DNA of 64,000 bases, from contig NZ_JAMCOJ010000004.1 of the NCBI RefSeq assembly GCF_023476645.1, positions 186,001-250,000 on the forward strand, given 5' to 3'. Positions 45,846 to 54,554 of this stretch are shown here, piece after piece. The DNA is from Cellulophaga sp. 20_2_10 (lineage in GTDB: Bacteria > Bacteroidota > Bacteroidia > Flavobacteriales > Flavobacteriaceae). The position numbers were made by a program, and so were the translations under genes. Numbering within the stretch: the first letter of the stretch is position 1; every line of letters starts with the position of its first letter. Under the pieces are notes generated by a model. That model was not told where the DNA came from. It saw only the letters and a program-made list of their open reading frames with translations, and ran no database searches.

Positions 45846-47722
45846 TGGCAGATATCATTAAACTTTTACCTGACCACGTTGCAAACCAGATTGCAGCGGG
45901 TGAAGTTGTTCAGCGACCAGCATCTGTAGTTAAAGAGCTGCTAGAAAATGCAATAGACGCAGGAGCAACAGCTATTAAATTAATAATTAAAGACGGCGGT
46001 AAATCATTAATACAAGTTGTAGATAATGGTGTAGGTATGAGTGCAACAGATGCACGACTTAGTTTTGAGCGTCACGCTACGTCTAAAATAAAAAGTGCAG
46101 AAGATTTATTTAATCTAAACACAAAAGGCTTTAGAGGAGAGGCTTTAGCTTCAATAGCAGCAATTGCACGTGTAGACTTGCAAACAAAAACGGCAGACGA
46201 GGAAATTGGTACTGCAATACAGATAGAAGGAAGTGAAATTAAATCTCAGGAGGTTGTTGTTACTCCACAAGGAACATCTTTAGCGGTAAAGCATTTGTTT
46301 TTTAATATTCCTGCTCGTAGAAACTTTTTAAAGTCAGACTCAGTAGAACTTCGCCATATAACAGATGAATTTCACAGAGTTGCATTGGCACATCCATCAA
46401 TAGCTTTTAATTATTACAATAATGGTAGTGAGTTATTTAATTTACCACAGTCTAATTTTAGGCAGCGTATTGTAAATATATTTGGTAAAAAAGCGAACGA
46501 AAAATTAGTTCCAGTAGAAGAAGAAACTCAAGTTGTAAAGGTTTCTGGTTTTATTTGTAAATCGGAGTTTGCTAAAAAGAGTAGAGGAGAGCAGTATTTT
46601 TTTGTAAATAATAGATTTATTAAAAGTCACTATTTGCATTATGCTGTTTTGGCTGCTTTTGAAGGTTTAATAAAACCTGGTATGCATCCTGGTTATTTTT
46701 TAAACCTGGAAGTAGATCCGTCATCAATAGATATAAATATACATCCTACTAAAACTGAAATTAAGTTTGATGATGAGCAGACCTTATATGCAATTTTAAG
46801 ATCTACTATTAAACATAGTTTAGGACAGTTTAATGTAGCGCCAACGCTAGATTTTGAGCACGACAGTAATTTGCAAACACCATATGGTTACAAGGATAAG
46901 AATGCAGTACTGCCAAAAGTAACTGTAGATTCTACTTTTAATCCGTTTGCAGAAGAAACCAAGGTAGCCTCTCGTAGTTCTCCCAAATCTTCTACGTCCT
47001 CTTTTTCATCTTATAAAAAACCAAGTACGCAAAGTTGGGAAAGCTTGTATGTAGAAACGCCATCTAGAGAAGATAGATCTTCAGATTTTGGAAACTTAAG
47101 TTTTGAATCTGAAGTTAGTACAAAGTCAATTTTTGATGGGTCTGATGATGATTTAGATACGGCAGCAATCACTTTTCAATTAAAAAGAAAGTATATTGTA
47201 ACCACTATAAAATCTGGTATGGTTGTTATAGACCAAGGAAGAGCACATCAACGTGTATTGTACGAGAAATTTTTAAAAACGGTTACTTTAAATGAAGGTT
47301 TAAGTCAACAATTACTGTTTCCTATACAGTTGTCTTTTTCGTTATCAGAAATAGATATATTAAATGAAATTAAAGACAATTTAACCACAATGGGTTTTGT
47401 TTTTGGTGAAATAAGCGAAAGTGTTGTAGAAATAAACGGAATACCACCAATGGTTGCAGAAGCAGAAGTGGGTTCTATTTTTGATGAATTAATGGCAGAT
47501 TGTCAACAAAATGTTGGTGCAGATGGTTTTTCGCAAGCAGATGTATTAAGTAAAGCATTGTGTAAATCATTGGCGGTAAAAACAGGAGATGTTTTAGATA
47601 AACTATCTCAGGCTGCATTGGTAAACGATTTGTTTGCCTGTACGGAGTCTATGGTTAGTCCATTTAATAGACCAATTTATGTTACTATAACAGAAAACGA
47701 TATTGATAAAAAATTTATATAA
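45845..47722 (+). CDS. mutL: DNA mismatch repair protein MutL
   Basis: Mismatch-repair matchmaker of 625 residues. The N-terminal GHKL ATPase is intact: ELLENAIDAGAT, DNGVGM, GFRGEALASIAAI and the QGTSLAVKHLF loop. The C-terminal dimerisation domain (about 435-620) is present, but motifs of the nuclease-type MutL are altered: D463-QGRAHQRVLYE replaces DQHAxxExxxxE, and S605-PFNRP replaces CPHGRP. It overlaps the preceding small gene and the following rhomboid gene by one base each (TAATG). Confidence 0.95.
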   Translation: MADIIKLLPDHVANQIAAGEVVQRPASVVKELLENAIDAGATAIKLIIKDGGKSLIQVVDNGVGMSATDARLSFERHATSKIKSAEDLFNLNTKGFRGEALASIAAIARVDLQTKTADEEIGTAIQIEGSEIKSQEVVVTPQGTSLAVKHLFFNIPARRNFLKSDSVELRHITDEFHRVALAHPSIAFNYYNNGSELFNLPQSNFRQRIVNIFGKKANEKLVPVEEETQVVKVSGFICKSEFAKKSRGEQYFFVNNRFIKSHYLHYAVLAAFEGLIKPGMHPGYFLNLEVDPSSIDINIHPTKTEIKFDDEQTLYAILRSTIKHSLGQFNVAPTLDFEHDSNLQTPYGYKDKNAVLPKVTVDSTFNPFAEETKVASRSSPKSSTSSFSSYKKPSTQSWESLYVETPSREDRSSDFGNLSFESEVSTKSIFDGSDDDLDTAAITFQLKRKYIVTTIKSGMVVIDQGRAHQRVLYEKFLKTVTLNEGLSQQLLFPIQLSFSLSEIDILNEIKDNLTTMGFVFGEISESVVEINGIPPMVAEAEVGSIFDELMADCQQNVGADGFSQADVLSKALCKSLAVKTGDVLDKLSQAALVNDLFACTESMVSPFNRPIYVTITENDIDKKFI

Positions 47723-48465
47723 TGGGTAGAATTACAGGTGTTATTAAACATTTAATTATAATTAATGTAATCTTCTTTTTAGCCACTCAGGTTTTAGGAG
47801 ATCAGATGTACCAATGGTTTTCACTATGGTTTCCAGAGAATCAAAATTTTCAATTATGGCAGGTGGTATCTCATATGTTTATGCATGGTGGTATTATGCA
47901 CATTGCGTTTAATATGTATGCATTGTATGCTTTTGGTTCACCACTAGAACAAATATGGGGTAAAAAGAAGTTCTTATTTTTCTACTTTTCAGCAGGTATT
48001 GGTGCAGCGCTAATACACTCGGGAGTTAACTATTATTACTTTAACAAAGGGTTAGATGCAATTGTAAATTCTGGAATTTCTAAAGATCAAGTAATTAGTA
48101 TTATTGCAGAAGGAAAATATATGCCAGATTGGTATAATTTAGCTTCTAAAAGTACAATTGATAATTTCTTAAGCGCATATAACACTCCGGCTGTAGGTGC
48201 TTCTGGGGCTATATATGGTGTTTTGGTAGCTTTTGGGATGATGTTCCCAAATGCAGAATTAATGATGATATTTTTACCAATTCCTATAAAAGCAAAGTAC
48301 TTTATTCCAGTATTAATTGGAATAGATTTATTTTCTGGAGTAACAGGATATTCTTTATTCGGTGGTGGAATTGCACATTTTGCGCACGTTGGTGGTGCAA
48401 TATTCGGATTTATAATGATGTGGTACTGGAAGAAGAATCAGTTTAACAATAAGCGTTGGGATTAA
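47722..48465 (+). CDS. Rhomboid-family intramembrane serine protease (first of two)
   Basis: 247-residue membrane protease with six or seven hydrophobic segments. The catalytic dyad is visible: Ser161 in VGASGAIYG and His222 in AHFAHVGGAIFGF; the oxyanion-side HMFMHGGIMHIAFNMYAL matches the rhomboid HxxxHxxxN loop. A soluble insert of about 50 residues (105-155) separates helices. Targets are unknown. It is coupled to mutL by a one-base overlap and followed 2 bases later by a second rhomboid gene. Confidence 0.93.
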   Translation: MGRITGVIKHLIIINVIFFLATQVLGDQMYQWFSLWFPENQNFQLWQVVSHMFMHGGIMHIAFNMYALYAFGSPLEQIWGKKKFLFFYFSAGIGAALIHSGVNYYYFNKGLDAIVNSGISKDQVISIIAEGKYMPDWYNLASKSTIDNFLSAYNTPAVGASGAIYGVLVAFGMMFPNAELMMIFLPIPIKAKYFIPVLIGIDLFSGVTGYSLFGGGIAHFAHVGGAIFGFIMMWYWKKNQFNNKRWD

Positions 48466-48467
48466 TA

Positions 48468-49346
48468 ATGGGAGGAGATTTAAAACAACAGTATGCAAGG
48501 TTAAGTATAGCAGAAAAATTAATAGCAATTAATGTTATAGTTTATCTTGTTTCCTTAATTCTAGTCAATTTATTTAGGTTACCGAGCATAACTGTATGGT
48601 TTCAGCTTCCTGAGAATTTAGGTGATTTTATAACTCAACCTTGGTCTATTTTTACCTATTCTTTTTTTCATAGTGGCTTTAGTCACGTTTTTTGGAATAT
48701 GTTAATGTTATACTTCTTTGGAAGAACTTTTCTAAACTTATTTGATCCTAAAAAATTCTTGAACGTATACTTTTTGGGTGTTATAGCAGGTGGACTCCTT
48801 TTTATGTTGGGGTATAATACATTGCCTGCCTTAATAAATGAAAATGGTGTGTTAATTGGAGCGTCTGCTGGTGTAACAGCAATTTTAATCTTTGTGTGTG
48901 CCTATTTGCCTAACCAAACAGTACGTTTATTAATAGTGGATATAAAATTATGGCATTTAGGTGTTGTAATAGTTATTTTAGATTTGTTACGATTATCTAC
49001 AGGGCAGAATGTAGGCGGAATGCTGTCTCATTTAGGAGGTGCTGCATTAGGTTTTTTCTATGCCAAACAGTTGTTAAAAGGGAACGATATTGGTGCTGGT
49101 TTTGGTAAATTTATGGATTCTGTTGCAAATATGTTTAGCAGAGAGAAAAAAGCACCAATGAAAACGGTATATAGAAATACAGCTCCTAAAAAAACGGTAG
49201 CTACAAAAACTACTACAGTAGATAGAAAAAAAGTTGATAAGCAACGTAAAATTGATGCTATTTTAGATAAAATAAGCAAGTCGGGTTACGAGAGTTTGTC
49301 AAAAGACGAAAAAGACTTTTTATTTATAGCAGGTAAAGAAGACTAG
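48468..49346 (+). CDS. Rhomboid-family intramembrane serine protease with C-terminal extension (second of two)
   Basis: 292-residue rhomboid with Ser133 in IGASAGVTAIL (GxSA rather than GxSG) and His188 in MLSHLGGAALGF; the HSGFSHVFWNMLMLY loop is intact, so activity is likely. After the membrane part comes a basic cytosolic tail ending KSGYESLSKDEKDFLF, a short module recurrent on Bacteroidota rhomboids (DUF6576-like). Start ATG 48468 (MGGDLKQQYA), 2 bases after the first rhomboid. The stop overlaps the next start (TAGTG). Confidence 0.92.
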   Translation: MGGDLKQQYARLSIAEKLIAINVIVYLVSLILVNLFRLPSITVWFQLPENLGDFITQPWSIFTYSFFHSGFSHVFWNMLMLYFFGRTFLNLFDPKKFLNVYFLGVIAGGLLFMLGYNTLPALINENGVLIGASAGVTAILIFVCAYLPNQTVRLLIVDIKLWHLGVVIVILDLLRLSTGQNVGGMLSHLGGAALGFFYAKQLLKGNDIGAGFGKFMDSVANMFSREKKAPMKTVYRNTAPKKTVATKTTTVDRKKVDKQRKIDAILDKISKSGYESLSKDEKDFLFIAGKED

Positions 49347-50380
49347 TGAAAAAGCAATCATTTTTTAATAGAATTGTATTTGTTCTCAATTACTTGTTTG
49401 CAGTGTTGCTTTGTATCTCTTATTTAGCCCCGTACGTATCTGTAAAATTAATTCCATTTTTATCTGTTTTTAGTTTGTCTTTGCCATTATTGGTATTGGT
49501 GAATGTTATCTTCTGTTTTTACTGGTTATTAGCTAAAAGCAAGAGGTTTTTTTTATCTGCACTTGTTCTTGTTCTAGGTTATTTTTTGGTGGACTCATTT
49601 ATAAAATTTGATGTGTCAGAAGAAGAGCCAAAAGAGAACGATTTAAAAGTGATGACGTATAACGCCAGGGGTTTTAATATAAACGAATGGTCTAATGATA
49701 GTACTATAGGAGATAAAATTATTGATTTTGTATTAAAGGAAGATCCAGATATTGTTTGTATCCAAGAGTATAGTAGAATACGCAATGCACAATTAAAAGA
49801 TAATTATAATTATAGTTTCGTGGCACCAGATTATAATGTAAGTAAGGTTGTTCAGGGTATATATTCAAAATATCCAATACTAAAAACAGGAGAGTTACCC
49901 TTTGAGCATACCAATAATATAGCAAGTTTTGCGGATATTTTGTGTAATAATGATACTGTAAGGGTTTATAATTTGCATTTAGAATCTTTAAAGGTTGTAC
50001 CAGACATAGAGGCTATCTCTAATGAAGAATCTTCTAAGTTGTATGGCAGAATTACCAAATCTTTTAAAAGACAACAAGAGCAAGCTTTAATCGTTAAAAA
50101 TCATATTAAAAATACGCCCTATAAAACTATTGTTTGTGGTGATTTTAATAACAACCAGTACTCTAATGTGTATAGAGTTATAAGGGGTGATTTGTTAGAC
50201 ACTTTTAATGAGAAAGGAACAACGTATGGAAGAACATATAATTTTAAATACTACCCCGTTCGTATAGATTTTATTTTAGCAAGTAATACTATAGCTGTAA
50301 CGAGTCATAAGAATTACGATATAAAATTATCTGATCACTTCCCTGTAATGGCTAGCTTTAACTTAGGAGTTAATAAATAG
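49346..50380 (+). CDS. Membrane-anchored endonuclease/exonuclease/phosphatase-family protein
   Basis: 344 residues: three membrane segments in the first 85 residues, then an EEP domain (about 95-342) with VMTYNARGFN, IVCIQEYSR, YNLHLESLK, VCGDFNNNQYSN and the C-terminal LSDHFPVMA. The active site (Glu, Asp-Asn, Asp-His) is complete. The domain faces the outside or periplasm if the predicted topology holds; substrates of such anchored EEP proteins (phospholipids, DNA or others) are not known. GTG start overlapping the rhomboid stop codon by one base. The 3' end overlaps the convergent DUF6122 gene by 18 bases. Confidence 0.85.
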   Translation: MKKQSFFNRIVFVLNYLFAVLLCISYLAPYVSVKLIPFLSVFSLSLPLLVLVNVIFCFYWLLAKSKRFFLSALVLVLGYFLVDSFIKFDVSEEEPKENDLKVMTYNARGFNINEWSNDSTIGDKIIDFVLKEDPDIVCIQEYSRIRNAQLKDNYNYSFVAPDYNVSKVVQGIYSKYPILKTGELPFEHTNNIASFADILCNNDTVRVYNLHLESLKVVPDIEAISNEESSKLYGRITKSFKRQQEQALIVKNHIKNTPYKTIVCGDFNNNQYSNVYRVIRGDLLDTFNEKGTTYGRTYNFKYYPVRIDFILASNTIAVTSHKNYDIKLSDHFPVMASFNLGVNK

Positions 50381-50677
50381 ACAATCAACAAAGTCGGCTA
50401 TCATATGCAGCAATAGTGCTACGCCAAAAATTCTAGTTTTTCTAAAAAATAAAAAGCCAAAATAAACACCCATAGCCCAATAGGTGTGTAATGGATGAAA
50501 ATTAATACTACATCTGTTAGCTTCAAAAATTGGTGTAGCAAGTAAGTGGTCTAAATCTATTAAAATGGCAGCTAAAAGTATTATAATAGCTCTAGAGCGT
50601 TGCTCTTTAAAAAAGAAGTATCCTATTATAATTGGCATAATAAAGTGTATGCCGTAGTGCAAACAAAATCTAAGCAT
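50363..50677 (-). CDS. DUF6122-like small membrane protein
   Basis: 104-residue protein with three or four hydrophobic helices and the motifs HYGIHFIMPIIIGY, AAILIDLDHLLATPIF and FHPLHTYWAMG, including His and Asp residues arranged as in metal-dependent membrane hydrolases of the YdjM/DUF457 kind. I recognise it as DUF6122-like; function unknown. Its start overlaps the WbqC gene by 8 bases and its end runs 18 bases into the convergent EEP gene. Confidence 0.72.
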   Translation of the reverse strand: MLRFCLHYGIHFIMPIIIGYFFFKEQRSRAIIILLAAILIDLDHLLATPIFEANRCSINFHPLHTYWAMGVYFGFLFFRKTRIFGVALLLHMIADFVDCLFINS

Positions 50678-51302
50678 TTTTAAATTCTATAGAATGATTT
50701 TTTAAATACGATAACGCATTTGTGCCCTCATTAAAAAGTAAATCTAGAATGCTGCAATTCTCTGTAAAACCATTACGATCATTAAATACTTGAAAATAAT
50801 TTTCTTGATTAAACTTGATTTTAGTTTTAGAAGAAATTAAAAACCTACCATCTATAAGATTGTGAGCTTCTTTTTCAAAAATTGCAGTTTTTTGGGTTGG
50901 CATATCTATTTGAAGACAATCGCAAATAAGGGCTGTTGTTTCCAAGTTTAGATCTAATAAAAAGGTATGTTTCTTTTCGTATAATGCAACAATTTCATCT
51001 TCATAAAACTCAAAAAAAGCAGATGTTCTATATGCTGTTTCTAAAGTTCGCCAGTGTTGGCGCTGCCAAGCATAATCGTTTTCTACTTTAATGTCTTTGT
51101 ACTTCTGTTTGCCTTCAGTTTTACTAACATGCTTAATAGGTATGTTAAGCATGTGTTTGCCGACATCTGCAGCAATATAAGTTCTGTTTCTAAAGGTTTG
51201 TTTTTGGTAATTATCATTTACTTCCCAACAAACATCATTGTTCGCTATGACAACAAAATTTGCAATGTTTAAAAAATATCCGGGATGTAGTAAAATAGAC
51301 AT
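50670..51302 (-). CDS. WbqC-family protein
   Basis: 210-residue soluble protein that begins ILLHPGYFLNIANFVVIANND and continues with NYQKQTFRNRTYIA, matching the WbqC family (PF08889) found in polysaccharide loci and widely in Bacteroidota. Its biochemical role is not established. The conserved His and Asp near the N-terminus suggest an enzyme. Overlaps the DUF6122-like gene by 8 bases; it follows signal peptidase I after a gap holding a hairpin. Confidence 0.82.
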   Translation of the reverse strand: MSILLHPGYFLNIANFVVIANNDVCWEVNDNYQKQTFRNRTYIAADVGKHMLNIPIKHVSKTEGKQKYKDIKVENDYAWQRQHWRTLETAYRTSAFFEFYEDEIVALYEKKHTFLLDLNLETTALICDCLQIDMPTQKTAIFEKEAHNLIDGRFLISSKTKIKFNQENYFQVFNDRNGFTENCSILDLLFNEGTNALSYLKNHSIEFKNA

Positions 51303-51344
51303 TTGTGAAATTATTTTTAGTTTACGTATATGTATTAGCTAACA

Positions 51345-51384
51345 AAGGTGAAAATATAAAAAACTAGTTTTACACTTTCACCTT
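51345..51384 (-). other. Stem-loop between lepB and the WbqC gene
   Basis: AAGGTGAAA (51345-51353) pairs with TTTCACCTT (51376-51384), and an inner palindrome AAAACTAGTTTT strengthens the loop. No U-run follows on the minus strand, so it is a poor terminator; it may pause transcription, protect RNA ends or bind a protein. Confidence 0.4.
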
Positions 51385-51405
51385 AGTTATTTATGAATTA
51401 GCATT

Positions 51406-53100
51406 TTAGCTTGTTTTCTTCTTCTTTTTTCTAAAGTAATCAAAAACAAAATATCCAACTAGTGCTAGTAGAAAATATTTTAAATAAGAAATAGGTTCTC
51501 CAGAACCACCAACTGTAGTAAAGAATCGGTTCCAACGAGGTTTCCAATTAGAGAAACCATCATTAATACCATCAATACTCATCCAAATAAATACAGGTTT
51601 ACCTACAACGTGATTTTCTGGAACAAATCCCCAATATCTACTATCTTCAGATTGGTGTCTATTGTCACCCATCATCCAGTAATAATCTTGCTTAAAAGTA
51701 TACTTGTCCGTAACCTTACCGTTAATAGTTATTTGGTTACCCGCCTGGGCAAGTGTATTGCCTTCGTATTCTGTTATAATTTTCTTGTAAAGTGGTAAAT
51801 TTTTAGCATTTAAGCTAATTGTAGCATTTGCTTTTGGTATGTATATTGGACTAAAATTGTCCTCTGTACCAGCTAAATTAGCATTTTGAGGGAATATTTT
51901 AGTAGACTGTTTTTTGTAGCTAAACTTTTTAGCGCTAACTATAGCAGATAGTTTTGCTGCATTTTTAGCTTCTTCTTCTGTAAGATTAAACAAGTTCATT
52001 GTTCTTACGTCTTCAGCTTGTAAGTAGTCTTTTATTCGTTTATCACCAATACTACCTGCGTAGTATACGTAAGCAGAATCTCTTCTAATTTCATCTAAGT
52101 TAGCTCCTTTATTCATTAACTCACTAACCTTGTTTTTTTGTAAAATTTCTAAAGGAATACGAACTGTGTATCCCGTAAAGTTTTTTCGACCAAGAACATT
52201 AAGAACAGCATTGTCTATAGGAGCTTTTGTTGTTACAACGTGGTAAAACAATGGTTTTGCTCTGTCTGGCAATACGGTTTTTTTGCCATTAATATGCACA
52301 TAACCATCTACTACAGATAATGTATCTCCAGGTATACCTACACATCGTTTTACATAATTAGATTTTTTATCTATAGGTTTTTGTACGCCTTTTTCTCTTA
52401 CGTAAAACTGTCTAACAGTATCTGCTGGCCAGCTAAAAACAACAATGTCATTTCTTTTTATATTCTGAAAACCAGGTAGTCTAAAATAAGGTAATTGTGG
52501 TTTGTTTAAATATGATTTTAATCCTAATAACGGAAGTGTATCGTGCACCATTGGAGCAGCAACTGTTGTCATAGGAGTACGAGCACCATAGTGAAATTTA
52601 CTAACAAATAAGAAATCACCAACAAGAAGTGTTTTTTCTAATGAAGATGTAGGTATTACATATGGTTGTATAAAATAGGTGTGTACAAAAGTAGCGGCAA
52701 CAATAGCAAAAACAATAGAGCTAACCCATTCCCCTAATCCTGTTGTTGGGTGTAGGCTACGATCTTCTATGTATTTTACATCTAAAGCGTAATTTACGTA
52801 ATAGGTATAAAAACCTAAAGTAAGGATAACCAACCAAGTATCTAAAAGAGTGTTTTTTCCAAAGCTTCTAATTGTTTCTACCCATATTACAGGAAACATT
52901 AAAAGGTTTATTATTGGAATAAATAGTAAAATAACCCACCACTTTGGTCTTCTAATAATTTGCATTAATACAATTGCATTGTATACAGGTATTGCTGCTT
53001 CCCAAGATTTTCTACCAGCTTTTACGTATAATTTCCAAGTTCCTAGGAAATGTATAACTTGTACTATTAGGATAAAAATGATCCACTGAGATATATTCAT
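51406..53100 (-). CDS. lepB: Signal peptidase I, enlarged Bacteroidota form
   Basis: Membrane serine protease that removes Sec signal peptides. The N-terminus (1-110) holds four hydrophobic helices of a DUF5684-like module, followed by the anchor helix. The catalytic Ser153 lies in VIPTSSLEKTL (canonical PSGSM-type motif) and Lys251 in NYVKRCVGIPGD; MMGDNRHQSEDSRYWG is the last signature. About 200 extra residues (roughly 265-460) separate the Lys box from that signature, which makes the protein 564 residues against about 200-320 in most bacteria. Confidence 0.93.
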   Translation of the reverse strand: MNISQWIIFILIVQVIHFLGTWKLYVKAGRKSWEAAIPVYNAIVLMQIIRRPKWWVILLFIPIINLLMFPVIWVETIRSFGKNTLLDTWLVILTLGFYTYYVNYALDVKYIEDRSLHPTTGLGEWVSSIVFAIVAATFVHTYFIQPYVIPTSSLEKTLLVGDFLFVSKFHYGARTPMTTVAAPMVHDTLPLLGLKSYLNKPQLPYFRLPGFQNIKRNDIVVFSWPADTVRQFYVREKGVQKPIDKKSNYVKRCVGIPGDTLSVVDGYVHINGKKTVLPDRAKPLFYHVVTTKAPIDNAVLNVLGRKNFTGYTVRIPLEILQKNKVSELMNKGANLDEIRRDSAYVYYAGSIGDKRIKDYLQAEDVRTMNLFNLTEEEAKNAAKLSAIVSAKKFSYKKQSTKIFPQNANLAGTEDNFSPIYIPKANATISLNAKNLPLYKKIITEYEGNTLAQAGNQITINGKVTDKYTFKQDYYWMMGDNRHQSEDSRYWGFVPENHVVGKPVFIWMSIDGINDGFSNWKPRWNRFFTTVGGSGEPISYLKYFLLALVGYFVFDYFRKKKKKTS

Positions 53101-53202
53101 TTTTTTAATTTACGGGTTTAAGTCAACTGTATCTGATTGTCGTATTTTTTAAAACTAAATTATTTTTTACGAAACAGTCTACTTTATATTATTTTTTAAC
53201 TT

Positions 53203-53904
53203 TTAATTAAGTTCAAGAACGTCTTTCATTGTAAAAACACCTGTTTTTCCAACAATCCATTCAGCGGCTATTATGGCTCCTAATGCAAAACCTTCACGAT
53301 TGTGTGCTGTATGTGTAATATCTATACCATCTACATTACTGTTATAACTAACGGTATGCGTGCCTGGTACTTCTGGTATTCTTTTAGCTACTATTGGAAT
53401 ATGACTTTCATCTGCTTTGTCTAGTTGCCATCCTTTGTATTTAGAATGTTCTAAAACGCCTTCAGCTAATGTAATTGCAGTTCCGCTTGGTGCATCTAGT
53501 TTTTTTGTATGATGTATTTCTTCCATCGTAACAGCGTACTGATCTAAGGTTTTCATCATTTTTGCCAAATAGCTATTTAGTTCAAAAAAAATATTAACTC
53601 CTAAGCTAAAATTTGATGCGTAGATAAAAGCACCTTTTTTTTCGTTACACAATGTAACGGCATCATTATACTTATCTAACCAACCTGTTGTTCCTGAGAT
53701 AATAGGTACGTTGTTGTTTATGCACTTTTCTATATTGCCAAAAGCAGCACTAGGCAGACTAAAGTCTATAGCAACATCTATTTTAGAAAAGTCTATGTTT
53801 TTTGTATTTGTATCTATTTTTGCAACTATGGTGTGATTTCGGTTTAGGGCTACGCCTTCAATCATTTTACCCATTCTTCCGTAACCGAACAATGCAATAT
53901 TCAT
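53203..53904 (-). CDS. dapB: 4-hydroxy-tetrahydrodipicolinate reductase
   Basis: Second committed step of lysine and diaminopimelate synthesis, thus cell-wall supply. 233 residues; NAD(P) loop GYGRMGK near the N-terminus, SGTTGW, and the active-site EEIHHTKKLDAPSGTA with the catalytic His and Lys. Shorter than the E. coli enzyme (273), as usual in Bacteroidota. It follows the DUF5683 gene by 2 bases in the parA-parB unit. Confidence 0.95.
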   Translation of the reverse strand: MNIALFGYGRMGKMIEGVALNRNHTIVAKIDTNTKNIDFSKIDVAIDFSLPSAAFGNIEKCINNNVPIISGTTGWLDKYNDAVTLCNEKKGAFIYASNFSLGVNIFFELNSYLAKMMKTLDQYAVTMEEIHHTKKLDAPSGTAITLAEGVLEHSKYKGWQLDKADESHIPIVAKRIPEVPGTHTVSYNSNVDGIDITHTAHNREGFALGAIIAAEWIVGKTGVFTMKDVLELN

Positions 53905-53906
53905 AC

Positions 53907-54554
53907 TTAAAATTTTATTTGTAAAGCAAAGCCGTAATTAGGTTCTGCTGTAATAGGGTTGAACTCTAAATAAGGCTTAACGTTAAAACTAAGATTGTCA
54001 TCTACATTAAACTGTCTAAGGTGTGCTTTTACGTTTGCTTCTATAATATTTAAAGCATAAAGACCAATGGTAATTAATAGTGACAAATCTCGATCTTCTT
54101 GGTAACCTTCTTGTGCACGTTGCAAATCGTCATCACCTAGTCTAGGATTTCCGGGATCTATTTCTTGCCCGTTAAAAGCATAAAATTCATCATCCATAAA
54201 ACCAGCTTTTCTTCTTTTAAAAGCATCTCTAGTTCTTTTGTATTGTTTGTTATTAAAGCTATAGGCGTAAACACCTGTGCCAATAGCAGCATATACTAAC
54301 GGAACTTTCCAAACATCTCCATTGTAAACCTGACCTAAACCTGGTAATATAGCAGAATAAAAAGCAGCTTTACTTGGTGCAAGCGGATCTATTCTTCTGT
54401 TATTACTTAAAAGAACTTCATCTACGAGAATGCCTTTTCCTTTTAAATCTTGGGTTAGGGAATCTTTTTCTTGCTTAGGTTTTACAGGGTCTTGTGACCA
54501 GCCTATTGCAACAATAAAGCTAAAAAATAGTATAGAAATAAGGTTTTTAAGCAC
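53907..54554 (-). CDS. DUF5683 protein with signal peptide
   Basis: 215-residue exported protein. Signal peptide (LISILFFSFIVAIGWSQ), a short linker, then the DUF5683 domain beginning KAAFYSAILPGLGQVYNGDVWKVP with three hydrophobic helices, and a C-terminal beta strand ending in Phe that hints at outer-membrane association. Function unknown; it lies between parB and dapB as in other Flavobacteriaceae I recall. The start is GTG at 54554, 8 bases inside parB. Confidence 0.78.
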   Translation of the reverse strand: MLKNLISILFFSFIVAIGWSQDPVKPKQEKDSLTQDLKGKGILVDEVLLSNNRRIDPLAPSKAAFYSAILPGLGQVYNGDVWKVPLVYAAIGTGVYAYSFNNKQYKRTRDAFKRRKAGFMDDEFYAFNGQEIDPGNPRLGDDDLQRAQEGYQEDRDLSLLITIGLYALNIIEANVKAHLRQFNVDDNLSFNVKPYLEFNPITAEPNYGFALQIKF

